From JAMHWF01 sp048500255 (GTDB lineage Bacteria; Pseudomonadota; Gammaproteobacteria; Burkholderiales; Burkholderiaceae_C), in NCBI GenBank assembly GCA_048500255.1, contig JASNYH010000002.1, positions 496,001 through 560,000 on the forward strand: a stretch of DNA of 64,000 bases, given 5' to 3'. Positions 50,554 through 58,507 of this stretch are shown one piece after another. The translations under genes were made by a program, and so were the position numbers. Every line of letters starts with the position of its first letter. Within the stretch, counting starts at the first letter, position 1. Under the pieces are notes generated by a model. The model had not been told where the DNA came from and searched no databases. It saw nothing but the letters and a program-made list of their open reading frames with translations.

Positions 50554-51240
50554 CTAGGCGCGGCCGGCTTCCTGCTCGGCGTCGCGCTCGAAGCGCGCGT
50601 CGCCGACGGCGACCACCTTGCCGGGCCACGCCGGATAGGCGATCGCGAAGTCGGCCGCGATGCGCTCGATCGGCACGTCGTCGAAGGTGCCGCGCTGCGC
50701 CACGTACTCCATGTGGCGGCGACCCTCGCGGTCGTAGGGGTGATAGAGCGAATCGTCGCGGCCGTCCCACTCGAGCGGCAGCACGCCGAAGCGCTCGCAC
50801 AGCTCGACGTTGAACGCCGGCGTCGCCTTGACCCAGGCGCCGTCGATCCACAGCTCGGCGTAGCCGTGCCACATGTAGAGGTCGGTCTGCATCAGCTGGC
50901 GCATGCGCTCGGTCGACAGGTGGTTGCGCACGTCGGCGAAGCCGACGCGCGCCGCGATACCCGATGCGCGCGCCGCCGCAGCGAGCAGCGCCGCCTTGGT
51001 GACGCACCAGCCGTAGCCGACCTCGAGCACGCGACTCGCTCGCGTGCCCGCGACCGTGAGGTCGACGCGGTAGGGGTCGTAGCGAAAGCCGTCGCGCACC
51101 GCGTAGTACAGCGCCACGGCGCGCTCGCGGTCGCCCGCGCCGCGCACCGCGTCGCGCGCGAAGGCGACCACGTCGGGGTGGTCGCTGTCGATCATCGTCG
51201 CCGGCGCCAGCGTGGCGGGGCGGGGGGAGTCCTGCGTCAT
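50554..51240 (-). CDS. Transglutaminase-like protein
   Basis: 228 residues. VLEVGYGWCVTKAALLAAAA contains the putative nucleophilic cysteine, MWHGYAELWIDGAWVKATPAF the histidine with the third-residue region, where the classical aspartate is not obvious. The DLTVAGTRASR and YHPYDREGRRHMEYVAQRG segments are typical of the short bacterial transglutaminase-like family, which may be proteases or peptide-modifying enzymes. No signal peptide, so cytoplasmic. A start at 51240 fits; the upstream 150 bases are AT-poor with no other gene. Confidence 0.8.
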   Translation of the reverse strand: MTQDSPRPATLAPATMIDSDHPDVVAFARDAVRGAGDRERAVALYYAVRDGFRYDPYRVDLTVAGTRASRVLEVGYGWCVTKAALLAAAARASGIAARVGFADVRNHLSTERMRQLMQTDLYMWHGYAELWIDGAWVKATPAFNVELCERFGVLPLEWDGRDDSLYHPYDREGRRHMEYVAQRGTFDDVPIERIAADFAIAYPAWPGKVVAVGDARFERDAEQEAGRA

Positions 51241-51390
51241 TCGATCGTCTCCGTCCGGTTGCCCCGACTATACGGGGCGCGCCCCGCCGCGCCCCAGCCG
51301 CGCTTTGCGCCGCGACACGGCGCGTCAACACGCCAGCAACACGGGGCGCGCATCGTCGGGGCCGATGACGGGCTGCAACGAGGGAGTGCG

Positions 51391-51903
51391 ATGAAGGTGT
51401 CGAGGGACTGGTTCACGCCGCTGGCGACGGGGGCGTTCGTGCTGCTGGCGGTGACGGGCGTGCTGCTGTTCTTCCACCTCGACTCGGGGCTCAACAAGGT
51501 CGCGCACGAGTGGCTGAGCTGGGTGCTGCTGGCGGCCGTGGGCGGCCACGTCGCCGCCAACTTCGGGGCGCTGCGCCGCCATCTCGCGGGCCGCCGCGGC
51601 CGGGCGATCGTCGCCGTCTTCGTGCTGCTGCTGGGCGCGAGCTTCGTGCCGCTGGGCCGCGGCGAGGCGGAGCCGCCGTTCGCCGGCGTGGTGCACGCGC
51701 TGGCGCGCGCGCCGCTGCCCGTCGTCGCGCAGGTCGCAGGCGTCAGCGAGCCGGTGCTGCGCGAGCGGCTGCGCGCCGGCGGCGTGGCGCTCGACGACGC
51801 GCGGCCGACGATCGAGGCCGCCGTCGGCCCCGGCCTGCGGCCGCAGCTGCGCGCGCTGCGCAGCGCGGTCACGCCGCCTGCCGCGCCGCCGCCCGGCTCT
51901 TGA
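51391..51903 (+). CDS. Membrane protein with DUF4405-like helices
   Basis: 170 residues. Two or three helices in the first 90 residues (FTPLATGAFVLLAVTGVLLF, HEWLSWVLLAAVGGHVAANF, GRAIVAVFVLLLGASFVPLG) hold several histidines (FFHLDSGLNKVAHEW, GGHVAANFGALRRHL) in the arrangement of cytochrome b561-like DUF4405 proteins that may bind heme. A soluble tail with GVSEPVLRERLRAGGVALDD follows, resembling a helix-hairpin unit. GAGGGAGTGCG precedes the ATG. Function unknown. Confidence 0.75.
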   Translation: MKVSRDWFTPLATGAFVLLAVTGVLLFFHLDSGLNKVAHEWLSWVLLAAVGGHVAANFGALRRHLAGRRGRAIVAVFVLLLGASFVPLGRGEAEPPFAGVVHALARAPLPVVAQVAGVSEPVLRERLRAGGVALDDARPTIEAAVGPGLRPQLRALRSAVTPPAAPPPGS

Positions 51904-51988
51904 CGGAAGGCCCCGAGCCGATCCCGGCATCCCGCTTGCTCGTGTCGTGCGAGGCGAGTCCCCTCGCCGACGACACGGGCACACGACG

Positions 51989-52240
51989 ATGAAGGATCGG
52001 CGAGCGGCGCGCGCGACATCGCCCGGGCACAGCCCCGGCGACGCGGCCAACCGCCACGTGGCCGGCCGCACGGCGCAGGCGGCGCCCGGGCAGGGCAGCG
52101 ACACCGCGGCGTCGAGCTCCTGGCTGGCCGAGCGCGAAGGCGCCGACGGCGAGCCGCCGCCGGGCGTGCCGATCGACCTGGCGCCGCGCAAGCCGCCACG
52201 AGTGATCGAGGCGCGGCGCGGCAAGCACCGCTCGGGATGA
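51989..52240 (+). CDS. Low-complexity hypothetical protein, 83 aa
   Basis: A charged, disordered-looking protein (MKDRRAARATSPGHSPGDAA; SSSWLAEREGADGEPPPGVP; KPPRVIEARRGKHRSG). No motif or family. There is no strong ribosome binding site, so it could be a spurious frame; it is kept because it ends nine bases before the DUF421 gene on the same strand and fills the 346-base gap there. Confidence 0.35.
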   Translation: MKDRRAARATSPGHSPGDAANRHVAGRTAQAAPGQGSDTAASSSWLAEREGADGEPPPGVPIDLAPRKPPRVIEARRGKHRSG

Positions 52241-52249
52241 CAGGGCGCC

Positions 52250-52714
52250 ATGTGGTCGCTCGAAGCCGACTGGTGGGAGCTCGTCGTGCGCGCCGCCGTC
52301 ATCTACGGCGCGCTGCTCGTGATGGTGCGCGCGTCGGGCAAGCGCACCGTCGGCCAGTTCACGCCCTTCGACCTGCTCGTCGTGCTGCTGCTCAGCGAGG
52401 GCGTCAGCAACTCGCTGCGCGGCGGTGACGAATCGCTGACCGGCGGCCTGCTCGTCGCGCTGGTGCTGATCGCGCTGAACCGTCTGGTCGCCTGGAGCGC
52501 GGCGCACAGCCGGCGCATCGAAGGCTGGGTCGACGGCGCACCGGTGCTGCTCGGTCGCGACGGCGCGCTCTACGACGGCGTGCTGCGCGGCCAGCACATC
52601 AGCTCCGGCGACGTCGAGAAGGCGCTGCGCGAGGCCGACTGCGAGCTCGACGACATGCGCACCATGTTCCTCGAGCCCGACGGCACGATCAGCATCCAGA
52701 AGAAGCACCGCTGA
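52250..52714 (+). CDS. DUF421/YetF-family membrane protein
   Basis: 154 residues. Three helices (WELVVRAAVIYGALLVMVRA, FTPFDLLVVLLLSEGVSNSL, LTGGLLVALVLIALNRLVAW) followed by the soluble YetF-type domain: GWVDGAPVLLGRDGALYDGV, LRGQHISSGDVEKALREADC, MRTMFLEPDGTISIQKKHR. The characteristic GKRTVGQFTPFDLLV segment marks the family. Function is unknown; B. subtilis relatives are spore/general stress proteins. Short spacing (nine bases) from the previous frame. Confidence 0.9.
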   Translation: MWSLEADWWELVVRAAVIYGALLVMVRASGKRTVGQFTPFDLLVVLLLSEGVSNSLRGGDESLTGGLLVALVLIALNRLVAWSAAHSRRIEGWVDGAPVLLGRDGALYDGVLRGQHISSGDVEKALREADCELDDMRTMFLEPDGTISIQKKHR

Positions 52715-52858
52715 GCGCGCCGGCGGCGGCTCGTACCCGGCGAGGTGTGTCGAGGCGTGTCGGACTCGTGCGCCGGGGCCGCCGGTTGCCGACAATCGAT
52801 GCCGCGGCCCCGACGGCATTCCGATTGCCGCCGTGCATGCCAGACCTGCCGCACCGCC

Positions 52859-53179
52859 ATGCCTTTCCATACCCTGCTGTACCGCTACATGTTCTTCGAC
52901 TGGCTGTTTCGCGACGTGACGCGCGGCAGCCGCATCGAGCGCGCGCTCGCCTGGCGCCACAACTGCGCGCAGGCGCGCTGGCTGCCGACCTACATGCGGC
53001 GCTGGCTGGTGCTGGGCGCGCTGCTCTACGCCGCCGGCGCCTTCGTCGAGGGCGTGCTCGGCGCGACGGCGATGTCGAGCCTGCTCTACGTGCCCGGCGC
53101 AATGAGCGTGCCGGTCAACGCCGTCATCGTCGTCGCGTGGGCGGGGCTGCGCTGGATGCCGCCGCCGCCGACGGCCTGA
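52859..53179 (+). CDS. Small hypothetical membrane protein
   Basis: 106 residues. The N-terminal FHTLLYRYMFFDWLFRDVTR is amphipathic and aromatic, then two membrane helices: YMRRWLVLGALLYAAGAFVE and AMSVPVNAVIVVAWAGLRWM. A family is not recognised. Start at 52859 (ATG) lacks a good ribosome binding site. Upstream 144 bases include an AT-poor stretch with no gene. Confidence 0.6.
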   Translation: MPFHTLLYRYMFFDWLFRDVTRGSRIERALAWRHNCAQARWLPTYMRRWLVLGALLYAAGAFVEGVLGATAMSSLLYVPGAMSVPVNAVIVVAWAGLRWMPPPPTA

Positions 53180-53215
53180 CGGCGCCGCATCGCGAGCACG
53201 CAGCCGCCACCGGCG

Positions 53216-53267
53216 TTGCGGCAGATCAACCCCGGCGCGTGCCGGCGGCGGCACTTCGCGCTACAAC
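53216..53267 (+). promoter_or_regulatory. Possible FNR half-site and -10 of second uspA
   Basis: TTGCGGCAGATCAA (53216-53229) has the right half ATCAA perfect and only TTG in the left. A -10-like TACAAC at 53262-53267 lies six bases before the ATG at 53274, again predicting a leaderless transcript. The spacing between box and -10 is 32 bases, about one helical turn longer than in the other two promoters, so activation is uncertain. Confidence 0.3.
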
Positions 53268-53273
53268 GGCGCC

Positions 53274-53720
53274 ATGTTCGATCGCATCCTGGTTCCCGTC
53301 GACGGCAGCGCGACGGCCGATCGCGCGCTGGCCGCCGGCGCCGAGCTGTCGCGGCTGTGCGGCGCGCGGCTGCGCCTGCTGCACGTCGTCGACCCGCTGC
53401 TGCACACCAGCGGCTTCGAGACGCCCGCGGTCTATCTGAAGGACTGCGTGCCCGCGATGCAGCACGCCGGCGCGGAGTTGCTCGAGCGCGCGCAGGCCGC
53501 GGCGGCAGCAGCCGGCGTCGCCGACGCAGAGACGGCGCTGCGCACCAGCCGCGGCGCACGCGTCGCCGAATTGATCGTCGACGAGGCCAAGCAGTGGGGC
53601 GCCGCGCTCGTCGTGATCGGCACGCACGGGCGCCGCGGCCTCGACCGCGCGCTGCTCGGCAGCGACGCCGAGCGAGTCGCGCGCAGCGCGCCGATGCCGG
53701 TGCTGCTCGTGCGACCCTGA
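53274..53720 (+). CDS. Universal stress protein UspA family (second copy)
   Basis: 148 residues, one Usp domain. RILVPVDGSATADRALAAGA opens it; the ATP-binding motif is GTHGRRGLDRALLGSDAERV, ending with PMPVLLVRP. There is an extra segment between LHVVDPLLHTSGFETPAVYL and the middle that is longer than in the 46347 copy, so the two are separate paralogs. The start has no Shine-Dalgarno; the close TACAAC upstream suggests leaderless expression. Confidence 0.9.
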   Translation: MFDRILVPVDGSATADRALAAGAELSRLCGARLRLLHVVDPLLHTSGFETPAVYLKDCVPAMQHAGAELLERAQAAAAAAGVADAETALRTSRGARVAELIVDEAKQWGAALVVIGTHGRRGLDRALLGSDAERVARSAPMPVLLVRP

Positions 53721-53779
53721 AAAGGCGGCAACCGGCGTCGCGCGGGATGAGCGGGTGTGCAGGATTCGTCCACAGCTTC

Positions 53780-54541
53780 TCAGGTGGCGTCGCCCGGCGC
53801 CGCCGGCAGCACCAGCCGCACCGTCGTGCCGACGCCGCTCTGTGACGCGATGGCTACCGCGCCGCCGTGCGCGCGGGCGCAGTCGCCGACCATCGGCAGC
53901 CCGAGCCCGGTGCCCGTCGGCTTGGTGGTGAACCACGGCTCCATCACGCGCGGCAGCAGCTCGGCCGCGATGCCGGTGCCGGTGTCGGCGACCGACAGCT
54001 CGACATAGGCGCCCGCCTGCGCCACGTTCAGCGCCCGCGCGGCGCTGGCGTCGAGCGCCACGTTGCGCGTCGTGATCGTCACGCGCCCGCCGGCGGGCAT
54101 CGCGTCGCGCGCATTGATCAGCAGGTTGAGCAGCGCCAGCTCGAGCTGCAGCGCGTCGGCCCGGCAGCCGGCGAGCGCGGCGTCGAGCCCGAGCACGATC
54201 GCGATGCGCGCGCCGAGCGTGCGGCCGGCCAGTGCCGTCGTCGCGTGCACCAGCGAGTTCAGGTCGACGCGGCGCGCCTCCGGCGGCTGCGGCCGCGCAT
54301 AGCGCAGCAGCTGCTGCGTCAGCGAGCGCGCCTTGTCGGCGGCGTCGCGGATCGCGCGCGAGCAGCGCGCTTGCGCCGGGTCGGCGGTGCCGGCCGCGGC
54401 GCCGCGCACGCGCATCAGGTCGAGCTGCGACACGATCACCTGCAGCAGGTTGGACAGCTCGTGCGCGATGCCGCCGGTGAGCCGTCCCAGTGTTTCCATC
54501 TGCTGGGCGCGGCGTCTGGCATCGTCTTCTGCAGGAGGCAT
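53780..54541 (-). CDS. Soluble sensor histidine kinase (NtrB-like core)
   Basis: 253 residues, with no membrane or sensor domain. The H box is LGRLTGGIAHELSNLLQVIV, the N box LLNLLINARDAMPAG, G1 VADTGTGIAAELL and G2 GTGLGLPMVGDCARAHGG; this is the NtrB/PAS-kinase type catalytic module. N-terminus (PPAEDDARRRAQQMETLGRL) has no room for a sensor, so it probably works with another protein, or its sensor part is lost. No response regulator is adjacent. ATG at 54541 has GCAGGAGGC upstream. MltA is encoded upstream on the same strand, 125 bases away. Confidence 0.85.
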   Translation of the reverse strand: MPPAEDDARRRAQQMETLGRLTGGIAHELSNLLQVIVSQLDLMRVRGAAAGTADPAQARCSRAIRDAADKARSLTQQLLRYARPQPPEARRVDLNSLVHATTALAGRTLGARIAIVLGLDAALAGCRADALQLELALLNLLINARDAMPAGGRVTITTRNVALDASAARALNVAQAGAYVELSVADTGTGIAAELLPRVMEPWFTTKPTGTGLGLPMVGDCARAHGGAVAIASQSGVGTTVRLVLPAAPGDAT

Positions 54542-54666
54542 TGCGGCGCAATGGGAGTGGCGATGCGCCGATTGAAGGCGTGCGTGCCGCCGAACGCCAT
54601 CGGCGCGGCGCGTCGTGCGATGTAGGACGGTGTCGTCTCGGGCTGTCAGCGGCGACGGCGCCGGCG

Positions 54667-55893
54667 TCAGCCGCGCGGCACCAGCACCCACATGCGCAGC
54701 GGCTGCTTCATGCGCCCCGCATGGTCTTCGGCGCCCTCGCCCCAGCCCCAGAAGTAGTCGGCGCGCACCGCGCCGGTGATCGCGCTACCGGTGTCCTGCG
54801 CGACGACGAGGCGCTGCAGCGGACGCGGTGGCCCGTTCGGCGGCGCCGGCGGCAGCGTCGGCTCCGTCGTGTCGATCCACACCGGCGTGCCGTAGGGCAC
54901 GGCGTCGCGGTCGACGGCGATGCTGCGCCCCGGCGTCAGCGGCACGCCCTGCGCGCCGTTCGGGCCGACGCTCGGGTCGGGCAGCGGCTCCTCGCGGAAG
55001 AAGACGTAGCGCGGGTTGGCCGCCAGCATCTCGGGTACGCGCTGCGGGTTGGCGCGCGCCCAGGCCTTGATCGTCGGCCACGACGCCTGTTCGAGCGGGA
55101 AGGCGCCGCGTGCCACCAGCCAGCGGCCGACCGAGCTGTAGGGGTGGTCGTTGTGACCGGCATAGGCCGCGCGCAGCAGGCGGCGGCGGCCGTCGGCCTC
55201 GGTGACGACGAGCCTGCCCGAGCCCTGCACCTGCAGCACCAGCGCGTCGAGCGGATCGGCGACCCAGGCGATCTCTCGGCCGCGCAGCGCGGCGCGCGCC
55301 GCGGGCAGCGTCTCGATCTGCGCCCGCGTGTACCAGGGCTTCTTCGACGCCAGGTCGGCGGGCGGGCCGTGCAGCGGGATCTGGAAGCCGGGCCGCGGCA
55401 CGCGCGTCGCCTCGATCAGCGGCTCGAAGTAGCCGGTGATCAGGCCTTCGGCCTGGCCGTCGTGCGACTCGACGCGATACGGCTGCAGATGCGCCTGCAG
55501 CCACTGCCGCACGCGCGCCTCGTCGGGGTTGCGCAGCGCGCGCGCCGACGCACAGGCGGCGAGCCAGTCGGTCGCCGGCTTGTCGCAGCTGCGCAGCAGC
55601 GAAGGCCAGGCGTGGATCGTCGCGTCGTTCGGCCAGCCGGGCAGCTCGCTCCACGCCGCGGCAACCCAGCGCGCGCGCGGCGTCGTGCGCACGAGCGGCG
55701 CTGCCGCAGCGGCCGCGGCCGGCGCCGGGGCGCCTTGCGGCACCATGGCGACAGCGGGAGCGGAGGGGGCGGGTGCGGCGGGCCGCGGCGGCAGCGGCGG
55801 CGCCGCGTCATACAGCGGCGTCGAGCAGGCCGCGACTCCTAGAATCGCCGCGGCGATCGCCGTGCGCCGCGACGTTGCCGGAGTTCGAACCAT
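54667..55893 (-). CDS. mltA: Membrane-bound lytic murein transglycosylase A
   Basis: 408 residues. A lipoprotein signal (TAIAAAILGVAACS, lipobox cysteine) is followed by a Pro/Ala linker and the MltA domain: AEGLITGYFEPLIEATRV, KPWYTRAQIETLP, DPLDALVLQVQGSGRLVVTE, WVARGAFPLEQ-like SVGRWLVARGAFPLEQASWP, and the 3D active-site domain with GSAITGAVRADYFWGWGEGA. Cuts peptidoglycan glycan strands at the outer membrane. ATG at 55893 is the first that gives a compact signal peptide; the frame is open to 55944. It faces the small TM gene with shared CATG start codons. Confidence 0.94.
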   Translation of the reverse strand: MVRTPATSRRTAIAAAILGVAACSTPLYDAAPPLPPRPAAPAPSAPAVAMVPQGAPAPAAAAAAAPLVRTTPRARWVAAAWSELPGWPNDATIHAWPSLLRSCDKPATDWLAACASARALRNPDEARVRQWLQAHLQPYRVESHDGQAEGLITGYFEPLIEATRVPRPGFQIPLHGPPADLASKKPWYTRAQIETLPAARAALRGREIAWVADPLDALVLQVQGSGRLVVTEADGRRRLLRAAYAGHNDHPYSSVGRWLVARGAFPLEQASWPTIKAWARANPQRVPEMLAANPRYVFFREEPLPDPSVGPNGAQGVPLTPGRSIAVDRDAVPYGTPVWIDTTEPTLPPAPPNGPPRPLQRLVVAQDTGSAITGAVRADYFWGWGEGAEDHAGRMKQPLRMWVLVPRG

Positions 55894-56023
55894 GTGGGTG
55901 ATTCTGCTGGAAGCTTTGGCCGCGCTCGCGCTGCTCGTCTTCATCGTCTGGTGGACGATGTTCTCGGGGCGGCGCCGCGGCGAGCCGCGCGACGCGGAAC
56001 ACGCGGACGACGATTCGCGCTGA
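55892..56023 (+). CDS. Small single-helix membrane protein, 43 aa
   Basis: MWVILLEALAALALLVFIVW then WTMFSGRRRGEPRDAEHADD. One membrane helix with a charged cytoplasmic tail; a similar short protein is common next to mltA or apaG in Burkholderiales, to my recollection. The ATG at 55892 and the mltA ATG on the other strand are two halves of one CATG palindrome, so there is no intergenic region. GGAG lies ten bases before the ATG. It ends one base before the convergent Gcr-type gene's stop (56024). Confidence 0.5.
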   Translation: MWVILLEALAALALLVFIVWWTMFSGRRRGEPRDAEHADDDSR

Positions 56024-58042
56024 TCACGGCGCGACGGCGGCGTCGCGCGCCTCGCGCGGCGGCGGCCACAGGAAGCTGCCTGGCGCGCGCAGCATGCGGC
56101 GGCGGATCGCCGCGTGGACGCGGCTGCGGTCCTTGCCGAGCAGCCCGCGCGAGCGCAGCGCGAGCCGGAACGCGAGCAGGAAGCTGACGCCCAGGTTCAG
56201 CGCGCCGATCACCGGCAGCGACGCGACGCACCACCAGAACGCGGCGTCGTCGACGATCCCGGGTCCGAGCGCGCCGACCGCCGCCGCGAGCTGCCCGGCC
56301 GCCAGCGTCACGTGGCGCACGTCGAGCGGCAGGCCGAAGAAGTCGGCGACGACGGGCGCCAGCCCCAGCATCAGCCCGAGCGATACATTGCCGGCGAGCC
56401 CCGAGACGTGGTCGCGCCACCAGCGTGCCCAGCGCCGCGCACGGTCGGCGCCCAGGCGCGCGACGATGCGCGGGTTCCATTCGATCGCACTGTCGAGCCG
56501 GTGCCAGACGAACCAGTTCTCGAACCAGCCGCCGATCAGGCTCGAGGCGAACAGCAGTACGCCGGTGAACGCCGCATAGAGCGCGGTCGGGCCGAGCAGC
56601 GTCAGCGACTGCAGCACATAGCCGGCGGCCGGCTCGCGGACCAGCGGCGCGCCGAACGCGGCGTTCCACGCGAGCTGCACGCCGAGCACGAGCGGCGCGA
56701 CGGCCGCCACGTTGCCGAAGATGCCGGCCGTCTGCGTGCGGATCAGGTGCGCGACTTCGTCGACGAAGCGCTCGACGCTCTCGTCGTGCGTGACGTCGGC
56801 CAGCCGCGCGGCGAGCGCCGGCGCCGTCATCGCGGGCTGCTTCGTCGCAAGCGACCAGTGGGCGAGGTGGATCGCGACGAAGCTCGCCGCATAGTTGACG
56901 CCGGCCCACAGGCCGGCCCAGAACGCCGCGAAGCCGATCGCCGCGATGAGGAACTTGACGAACACCGTCGCTGCGACGACGGCGCCACCGCCGAGCGCGC
57001 GCCGCAGCATCGCCCAGTATTCGGCGCGGTCGCGGGCGATGTAGTGCTCGCCCGTCTCGGCGCTGCGCTCGGTGACCTTGCGCGCGAGCAGCGAGTAGTG
57101 GTGGGCGAACAGCGCGCGCACGCTGCGCCGGTCGTGGCCCGCGCGCACCAGCGCCGCGGCCAGCGCGACGAACTCGCGCGCCGGCTGCGGCGCGACCAGG
57201 CACTGCAGCAGCGCATCGATGCGCTCGGTGCGCGCGCGCAGCTGCCGGACCTGGAACACGACGTCGATCGAGACGCCGTACTCCTCGAGGTGCGCGCGCG
57301 TGCTGCGCGCCGCAGCGCGGCAGGCGTCGAGCAGCGCGCGCAGGTAGGCAACCGACTGCAGCAGCGCCGTGGCGTCGCCGCCGCGCGCCTGGGCCACGCC
57401 GTCGCGCACGCGGTCGGCGGCGCGCGCGAGCTGCTGGAACGGCCGCTCGGCGAGTGCCGCCGCATCCATGCGCTGGCGCACCTCGACGGCGTACGCGGCG
57501 GCGAGGACCTGGCCGACGAGCACCGTGATCGCGTCGAGCAGCAGCTCGCGCCAGCCGGCCGCCGCGGGTGCGTCACCGGTGAACAACGCGGCAAGGCGCT
57601 GGAGCGTCGCGTCGTCGTCGATCGCCTCGAGCCAGTCGGCGTCGCCGTCTTCGGTGAAGACGAGGCGGAACAGCTCGCCGAGATCGGCCGTCTCGGGCGT
57701 CGCCGGCAGCAGGGCGGCGCCGAGGCGGTCGGCCAGCTCGGCGCCGAAGGCGGCGCGCGGCGCGAAGCCGTGGTCGGCCAGCAGCGTGGTCGCGTCGGCG
57801 TCGCGCAGCACGGCATGCAGCAGCGCTCTCACGTCGGCGCGGTGCCCCGGGTGGCGCTCGAGCACGTCGAGCAGGTGGCCGAGCCGTACCGCCGGCGACG
57901 CGCCCTCATCGCCACGCCGATGGCGCAGCCACTCGACGGCGCGCACCAGCCAGACGTGGCGCTCGGGCGGCGTCGCGCAGGCGGCGGCCGCGTTGAGCAG
58001 CGCCGAAAGATCCCAGCGGCCCGGCTTGCGAGTGCGCGCCAT
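56024..58042 (-). CDS. Gcr-type integral membrane protein (annotated site-specific recombinase)
   Basis: 672 residues. A soluble, helical N-terminal half (about 330 residues, starting GRWDLSALLNAAAACATPPE) and a C-terminal half with six or more helices (FVKFLIAAIGFAAFWAGLWA, GIFGNVAAVAPLVLGVQLAW, LLGPTALYAAFTGVLLFASS, VADFFGLPLDVRHVTLAAGQ). Family members are labelled site-specific recombinase Gcr after a gonococcal gene, but they are membrane proteins and show no integrase motifs; treat the name as historical. The ATG shares its last base with the apaG stop (TGATG), so it is translationally coupled to apaG. Confidence 0.85.
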   Translation of the reverse strand: MARTRKPGRWDLSALLNAAAACATPPERHVWLVRAVEWLRHRRGDEGASPAVRLGHLLDVLERHPGHRADVRALLHAVLRDADATTLLADHGFAPRAAFGAELADRLGAALLPATPETADLGELFRLVFTEDGDADWLEAIDDDATLQRLAALFTGDAPAAAGWRELLLDAITVLVGQVLAAAYAVEVRQRMDAAALAERPFQQLARAADRVRDGVAQARGGDATALLQSVAYLRALLDACRAAARSTRAHLEEYGVSIDVVFQVRQLRARTERIDALLQCLVAPQPAREFVALAAALVRAGHDRRSVRALFAHHYSLLARKVTERSAETGEHYIARDRAEYWAMLRRALGGGAVVAATVFVKFLIAAIGFAAFWAGLWAGVNYAASFVAIHLAHWSLATKQPAMTAPALAARLADVTHDESVERFVDEVAHLIRTQTAGIFGNVAAVAPLVLGVQLAWNAAFGAPLVREPAAGYVLQSLTLLGPTALYAAFTGVLLFASSLIGGWFENWFVWHRLDSAIEWNPRIVARLGADRARRWARWWRDHVSGLAGNVSLGLMLGLAPVVADFFGLPLDVRHVTLAAGQLAAAVGALGPGIVDDAAFWWCVASLPVIGALNLGVSFLLAFRLALRSRGLLGKDRSRVHAAIRRRMLRAPGSFLWPPPREARDAAVAP

Positions 58043-58413
58043 CAGTGCAGCGCGTGACCCATCGTCAGCTCGAACGGCGCGATCGGCGCCTCGAACCAGT
58101 GCGCATCTTCCGTGATACAGAAGTAGGTGCCGCGCATGCTGCCGCGCGGTGCGCCGATGCGCGTCCAGCTCGTGTACTCGAACTGCTCGCCGGGCTGCAG
58201 CAGCGGCTGCTGGCCGACGACGGCCAGCCCGCGCACCTCCTCGGTGTGGCCGGCAGCGCTGATCAGCCAGTGGCGCGCCACGAGCTGCGCTGCGATGTCC
58301 CCCGTGTTGCGCACCGTCACGGTGTAGGCGAAGGCGTACTGGCCCTGCTCGGGCGACGACTGCTCGGGCAGGAAACGCGTCGCCACGCTGCAGCTGAATT
58401 CGGGCTTGGGCAT
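58042..58413 (-). CDS. apaG: ApaG, Co2+/Mg2+ efflux protein-like
   Basis: 123 residues, the usual ApaG length (a fibronectin type III-like fold). The family pattern is complete: FAYTVTVRNTGDIAAQLVAR, HWLISAAGHTEEVRGLAVVG, EYTSWTRIGAPRGSMRGTYF. Name derives from the E. coli apaGH operon; the biochemical role is unsettled. No ribosome binding site; a TAGAAT -10 five bases before ATG suggests a leaderless message. Transcribed away from rpe, and followed by the Gcr-type gene with one-base overlap. Confidence 0.95.
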   Translation of the reverse strand: MPKPEFSCSVATRFLPEQSSPEQGQYAFAYTVTVRNTGDIAAQLVARHWLISAAGHTEEVRGLAVVGQQPLLQPGEQFEYTSWTRIGAPRGSMRGTYFCITEDAHWFEAPIAPFELTMGHALH

Positions 58414-58418
58414 GGGGC

Positions 58419-58424
58419 ATTCTA
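58419..58424 (-). promoter_or_regulatory. -10 element of apaG (leaderless)
   Basis: TAGAAT (minus strand 58424-58419) is followed by GCCCC and then the apaG ATG at 58413, so transcription should begin at or next to the start codon. The -35 region is GC-rich with no good match. Confidence 0.5.
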
Positions 58425-58473
58425 GGCAGCGCGGCGATTCGCCGTGCATGCGTCTGCGTGGTGACGCTGTCTC

Positions 58474-58479
58474 TAGAAT
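58474..58479 (+). promoter_or_regulatory. -10 element of rpe
   Basis: TAGAAT lies 28 bases before the rpe start codon at 58508 and predicts a transcript starting near 58486 for the rpe-pirin-gph unit. No convincing -35 element can be seen 17 bases upstream. The apaG -10 lies back to back with it, 50 bases away. Confidence 0.45.
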
Positions 58480-58507
58480 CCAGGCTTCCTTCGCCGCCGA
58501 GACCGAC

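Noticed and set aside
56024..58042. True site-specific recombinase or mobile element
   Set aside because: The protein has many membrane helices and no integrase or resolvase motif, and lies in a conserved housekeeping block. No attachment sites seen.
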